Positions 60,572 through 64,000 of a stretch of 64,000 bases of DNA are shown piece after piece (position 1 is the stretch's first letter; every line of letters starts with the position of its first letter). The position numbers and the translations under genes are program-made. Where the stretch lies: assembly GCF_001886735.1 (NCBI RefSeq), contig NZ_CP018076.1:2356001-2420000 (forward strand), written 5' to 3'. This stretch comes from Sulfitobacter alexandrii (GTDB lineage Bacteria > Pseudomonadota > Alphaproteobacteria > Rhodobacterales > Rhodobacteraceae). The notes beneath the pieces were generated by a model, which saw only the letters and a list, made by a program, of their open reading frames with translations, was not told the DNA's origin and did no database searches.

Positions 60572-62521
60572 ATGTCCGACGCCAGAACCTATCCGCCATC
60601 CGAAGCCATGGTCAAAGGCGCGCATGTCAACGCCGAGCAGTATGCGCAGATGTACGAGGCCTCGATCGGCGACCCCGAAGCGTTCTGGGCCGAACAGGGC
60701 AAGCGGGTCGACTGGATCAAGCCCTTCACGCAGGTCAAGGACGTCGACTTCACGCTCGGCAAGGTCAAGATCAACTGGTACGCCGACGGCCAGCTGAACG
60801 TCAGCGCCAACTGCATCGACCGTCACCTCGACACCCGCGGCGAGCAGACCGCGATCATCTGGGAACCGGACAACCCCGAAGAGGACGCGCAGCACGTCAC
60901 CTATCGTGAGTTGCACGCGCAGACCTGCAAGATGGCCAACGTCCTGCGCGACCAGGGCGTCGGCAAGGGGGATCGCGTGATCATCTACATGCCGATGATC
61001 CCCGAGGCCGCCTATGCCATGCTGGCCTGCGCCCGCATCGGGGCCATCCATTCCATCGTCTTCGCGGGGTTCTCGCCCGATGCGCTGGCGGCGCGGATCA
61101 AGGGGTCCGAGGCCAAGGTGGTCATCACCGCGGACGAGGCACCGCGCGGCGGGCGGAACACACCGCTCAAGACCAATGCGGACAAGGCGCTGGCCTCGTG
61201 CGATGCCGCCGTCAAATGCCTCGTGGTGCGGCGTACCGGGGCGGACGTGCCCTGGGACGAGGCGCGAGACGTGGACTACACCGCACTGGCCAAGACGACC
61301 CCGGACACCTGCGAGCCGGAAGTCATGGGCGCGGAGGATCCACTGTTCATCCTCTACACCTCCGGTTCCACAGGGCAGCCCAAGGGCGTGGTCCATACCA
61401 CCGGCGGCTACCTCGTCTATGCCGCCATGACGCACGAAATCACCTTCGACTACCATGACGGCGACATCTACTGGTGTACCGCGGACGTCGGCTGGGTCAC
61501 CGGGCACAGCTACATCGTCTACGGCCCGCTCGCCAACGGGGCGACCACCCTCATGTTCGAAGGCGTGCCGACCTATCCAGATGCCAGCCGCTTCTGGCAA
61601 GTCTGCGAAAAGCACAAGGTGAACCAGTTCTACACCGCTCCGACGGCGATCCGCGCCCTGATGGGCCAGGGCAACGAATTCGTCACCCGCTGCGACCTGT
61701 CGAGCCTCAAGCTGCTCGGCACGGTGGGAGAACCGATCAACCCCGAGGCCTGGACCTGGTACCACGAGGTCGTGGGTCAGGGCCGCTGCCCGATCGTGGA
61801 CACATGGTGGCAGACCGAAACCGGCGGTCACCTGATGACCCCCCTGCCCGGCGCCCACGACATGAAGCCCGGCGCGGCGATGAAGCCCTTCTTCGGGATC
61901 AGGCCCGTGGTGCTGGAGCCCACCTCGGCAGAGATCATCGAGGACAACCCCGCCGAAGGTGTGCTGTGCATCGCGGACAGCTGGCCGGGCCAGATGCGGA
62001 CCGTCTGGGGCGATCACGAACGGTTCGAAAAGACCTATTTTTCGGATTATCCCGGCTACTACTTCACCGGGGACGGCTGCAAGCGCGATGCCGACGGCGA
62101 CTACTGGATCACCGGGCGCGTCGACGATGTCATCAACGTCTCGGGCCACCGCATGGGCACGGCGGAGGTCGAAAGCGCCCTCGTCGCGCACAAGAAGGTC
62201 GCCGAGGCCGCCGTGGTCGGCTACCCGCACAAGGTCAAGGGTCAGGGCATCTACTGCTACGTCACCCTGATGGGCGGCGAGGAGCCTTCGGAGGATCTGC
62301 GCAAGGAGCTCGAGGCGTGGGTCCGCAACGAGATCGGCCCGATCGCCAAGCCCGACCTCATCCAGTGGGCACCGGGCCTGCCCAAGACGCGGTCCGGCAA
62401 GATCATGCGCCGCATCCTGCGCAAGATCGCCGAGAACGATTATGGTGCGCTCGGCGACACTTCGACCCTTGCGGACCCGTCCGTCGTGGACGACCTGATC
62501 GAAAACCGCATGAACCGCTGA
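60572..62521 (+). CDS. acs: Acetyl-CoA synthetase
   Basis: A 649-residue AMP-forming ligase that makes acetyl-CoA from acetate. Motifs: [20 protein letters not shown] (P-loop), [33 protein letters not shown] (hinge with [13 protein letters not shown]) and the C-terminal [17 protein letters not shown], whose SGK Lys is catalytic and is the usual site of regulatory acetylation. The length is standard. It could also recapture acetate released by side-chain cleavage in the nearby aromatic island (inference). The start [13 protein letters not shown] was chosen on the strong ribosome binding site. Confidence 0.97.
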   Translation: MSDARTYPPSEAMVKGAHVNAEQYAQMYEASIGDPEAFWAEQGKRVDWIKPFTQVKDVDFTLGKVKINWYADGQLNVSANCIDRHLDTRGEQTAIIWEPDNPEEDAQHVTYRELHAQTCKMANVLRDQGVGKGDRVIIYMPMIPEAAYAMLACARIGAIHSIVFAGFSPDALAARIKGSEAKVVITADEAPRGGRNTPLKTNADKALASCDAAVKCLVVRRTGADVPWDEARDVDYTALAKTTPDTCEPEVMGAEDPLFILYTSGSTGQPKGVVHTTGGYLVYAAMTHEITFDYHDGDIYWCTADVGWVTGHSYIVYGPLANGATTLMFEGVPTYPDASRFWQVCEKHKVNQFYTAPTAIRALMGQGNEFVTRCDLSSLKLLGTVGEPINPEAWTWYHEVVGQGRCPIVDTWWQTETGGHLMTPLPGAHDMKPGAAMKPFFGIRPVVLEPTSAEIIEDNPAEGVLCIADSWPGQMRTVWGDHERFEKTYFSDYPGYYFTGDGCKRDADGDYWITGRVDDVINVSGHRMGTAEVESALVAHKKVAEAAVVGYPHKVKGQGIYCYVTLMGGEEPSEDLRKELEAWVRNEIGPIAKPDLIQWAPGLPKTRSGKIMRRILRKIAENDYGALGDTSTLADPSVVDDLIENRMNR

Positions 62522-62635
62522 CAGGATCGGGCCGCGCGCGACGCGGCCCGCATCACATTTGCAAGGCAGTCCATTTCCCCTTTCCGCCGAACGCTCTAGT
62601 TAGCTGTCAGCAATGCGACTCGGAAAGGTATTTCT

Positions 62636-63301
62636 ATGGCACGGCACAGCACCCGAACCGTAGGTGTGATCGGATTGGGAAACTTCGGCAGCACGGTCGC
62701 AACCGAACTGCAGAGGTTCGGAAACCACGTGATCGGCGTCGACACGGATGAAAAGCGCGTGTCGGCCCACGCCGAGCAGCTCAGCCAGGCCGTGATCGTG
62801 GACGCACGGGACGACCTCGCCCTGCGCGAGGCGGGTTTCGCGGAATGCGACATCGGCGTCGTCGCCATGGGCTCGGACCTCGAGGCCAGCATCCTCAGCG
62901 CGATGAACCTCAAGCTGATCGGCGTGTCGCAGATCTGGGCCAAGGCCAAGACCAAGACCCATCACCGCATCCTGTCCAAGCTGGGTGTGGACCGGGTCAT
63001 CCATCCCGAGATCGAGGTGGGCCAGCATATCGCCCAGGTGCTGCACAACCCGCTGGTGCGCGATTACGTCAGTCTCGGCAATGGCTACCACGTCGTGAAC
63101 TTCCGCATTCCCGAAAGCCTTGAAGGCAAGCGGCTGGAAGACCTGCCGCACACCGAGAAATTCAAGCTGCGCTGCATCGGGGTCATGCGCGGCACCGAGT
63201 TCGTCGGCCAGGACGGCAACTCCTGCACCTTGCAGAGCGACGACCTGCTGCTGCTTCTGGGTCAGCGCAAGGACCTGCGCAGCTTCGCCGCAAGTCTCTG
63301 A
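62636..63301 (+). CDS. ktrA: KtrA/TrkA-type potassium uptake regulatory subunit
   Basis: A 221-residue cytosolic RCK protein. The N-terminal Rossmann domain has GVIGLGNFGSTVATELQRFG for NAD(H)/ATP/ADP and an acidic strand end VIGVDTDEKR. The C-terminal RCK_C domain covers about 135-221 (GNGYHVVNFRIPESLEGKRL). It gates the KtrB/TrkH-type channel encoded next. Shine-Dalgarno ggaaagg. The gap to the next gene is 1 nt. Confidence 0.92.
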   Translation: MARHSTRTVGVIGLGNFGSTVATELQRFGNHVIGVDTDEKRVSAHAEQLSQAVIVDARDDLALREAGFAECDIGVVAMGSDLEASILSAMNLKLIGVSQIWAKAKTKTHHRILSKLGVDRVIHPEIEVGQHIAQVLHNPLVRDYVSLGNGYHVVNFRIPESLEGKRLEDLPHTEKFKLRCIGVMRGTEFVGQDGNSCTLQSDDLLLLLGQRKDLRSFAASL

Positions 63302-63302
63302 C

Positions 63303-64000
63303 ATGGCCAGGGGCGCACAACGGGTCAAGGCGCACCGCGTCGGACTGTCCCTGCCGCCGCCGGCGGTGCTGGGGCTGCTCTATCTGGTCTTCATCGTGAT
63401 CGGGGGCCTGCTGTTGTGGCTGCCGGTCTCGCACCACGGCGACATCGGCCTGTCCGAGGCGCTGTTCACCTCGACCTCGGCTGTCACCGTGACCGGGCTG
63501 GTGCTGGCCGACACGGGTGCGGCCTTCACCGGCTTCGGCCAGGCGGTAATCGCGCTGCTGATCCAGTTCGGCGGGCTGGGGCTGATGACTTTTGCCGTCC
63601 TTGTCCTCAGCGCTCTTGGTATCCCCGTGGGGATGCCGCAGCGCCTGATCCTGCGCGAGGATCTCAACCAGACCTCGATCAGCAACCTGACCGTTCTGGT
63701 GCGCGTCATCATCGTTGTCGCGCTCGTCTGCGAAGGCGTCGGCGCGCTGCTGCTGGCCTTCGTCTTCGTGCCCGAATACGGGCTGAACGGCATCTGGCAG
63801 GCGATCTTCCACTCGGTCAGCGCCTTCAACAACGCGGGCTTTGCCCTGCATCCCGACAGCCTGTCGCAATGGGTCGGCAATCCGCTCATCAACATCGTGA
63901 TCACGCTCCTGTTCATCATGGGGGGCATCGGCTTCATCGTTGTCGGCGACATCTACCAGGCCCGACGCTGGCGGCAGCTGACCCTCCATTCCAAGCTGAT
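63303..64000 (+). CDS. ktrB: KtrB/TrkH-type potassium transporter, N-terminal part
   Basis: The frame starts MARGAQRVKAHRVG and stays open to the window end (232 codons), so the C-terminus is missing. It contains membrane segments AVLGLLYLVFIVIGGLLLWL and AVIALLIQFGGLGLMTFAVL. The first selectivity-filter loop is TSTSAVTVTGL, and the second pore loop is HSVSAFNNAGFAL. These are typical of the Ktr/Trk superfamily of cation channels. It pairs with the upstream ktrA. Confidence 0.93.
   Translation, partial: MARGAQRVKAHRVGLSLPPPAVLGLLYLVFIVIGGLLLWLPVSHHGDIGLSEALFTSTSAVTVTGLVLADTGAAFTGFGQAVIALLIQFGGLGLMTFAVLVLSALGIPVGMPQRLILREDLNQTSISNLTVLVRVIIVVALVCEGVGALLLAFVFVPEYGLNGIWQAIFHSVSAFNNAGFALHPDSLSQWVGNPLINIVITLLFIMGGIGFIVVGDIYQARRWRQLTLHSKL

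Overview
The window is high-GC DNA with densely packed, often ATGA-overlapping genes, and looks like the chromosome of a Roseobacter-group alphaproteobacterium (Rhodobacterales). The pointers are the heterotetrameric sarcosine oxidase operon, the ccmI-ruvX-DUF1289 string, an smo/mtlK polyol operon laid out as in Rhodobacter, two SBP-dependent transport systems and a hydroxycinnamate-type catabolic island. This assignment is inferred from gene content only. No rRNA, tRNA or CRISPR array was seen.

Layout. 1-11000: housekeeping and envelope genes (partial YfgM-like protein, RND efflux pair, DUF302 protein, a small gene broken by an in-frame TGA, an Atm1-type ABC exporter, a LysM protein, a LOG-family protein). 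11050-13264: a two-gene operon whose second gene (host-attachment family) is split by a complete 1.56-kb IS1111/IS110-type insertion sequence carrying a DEDD transposase and a long 3' non-coding region expected to encode a guide (seek/bridge) RNA. 13400-20050: iron superoxide dismutase and soxB-(small membrane protein)-soxD-soxA-soxG. 20278-26205: ccmI, ruvX, DUF1289, a translationally coupled TauE exporter/2OG-oxygenase pair, dusA and a frameshifted MscS-type channel. 26419-30477: cyoABCD quinol oxidase. 30806-38155: complete five-step histidine utilisation (hutF divergent from hutIHGU, plus hutC). 38304-45836: sorbitol/mannitol ABC uptake and dehydrogenases with a LacI regulator. 46082-46987: bestrophin-like channel. 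46995-57230: an aromatic (probably hydroxycinnamate/lignin-monomer) island with a GcoA-like cytochrome P450, amidohydrolase, crotonase, TRAP transporter, MFS transporter, feruloyl-CoA synthase, MarR regulator and DUF3237 protein. 57322-64000: ThDP enzyme, AI-2E family permease, acs and a KtrAB-type potassium system running off the end.

How the parts work together. Histidine is taken to glutamate plus formate by HutH/U/I/F/G, with matching GntR-type operators in the hutF-hutI and hutC promoters. Polyols enter through SmoEFGK and are oxidised to ketoses by SmoS and MtlK under a LacI repressor with two related operators. In the aromatic island, two near-identical 17-bp TGTT-N9-AACA sites lie in the amidohydrolase/crotonase and marR/DUF3237 divergent promoters. 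They suggest that one MarR (CouR-like) regulator controls uptake (TRAP), CoA activation, side-chain processing and possibly P450 O-demethylation.

Three loci look damaged: the small gene at 6170-6523 (nonsense), the host-attachment gene (IS insertion) and the MscS gene (frameshift). The IS1111 element is the most interesting non-standard system. Its insertion can be reversed on paper to the base, giving an intact 150-residue protein, and its 3' region holds short matches to the element's own junctions.
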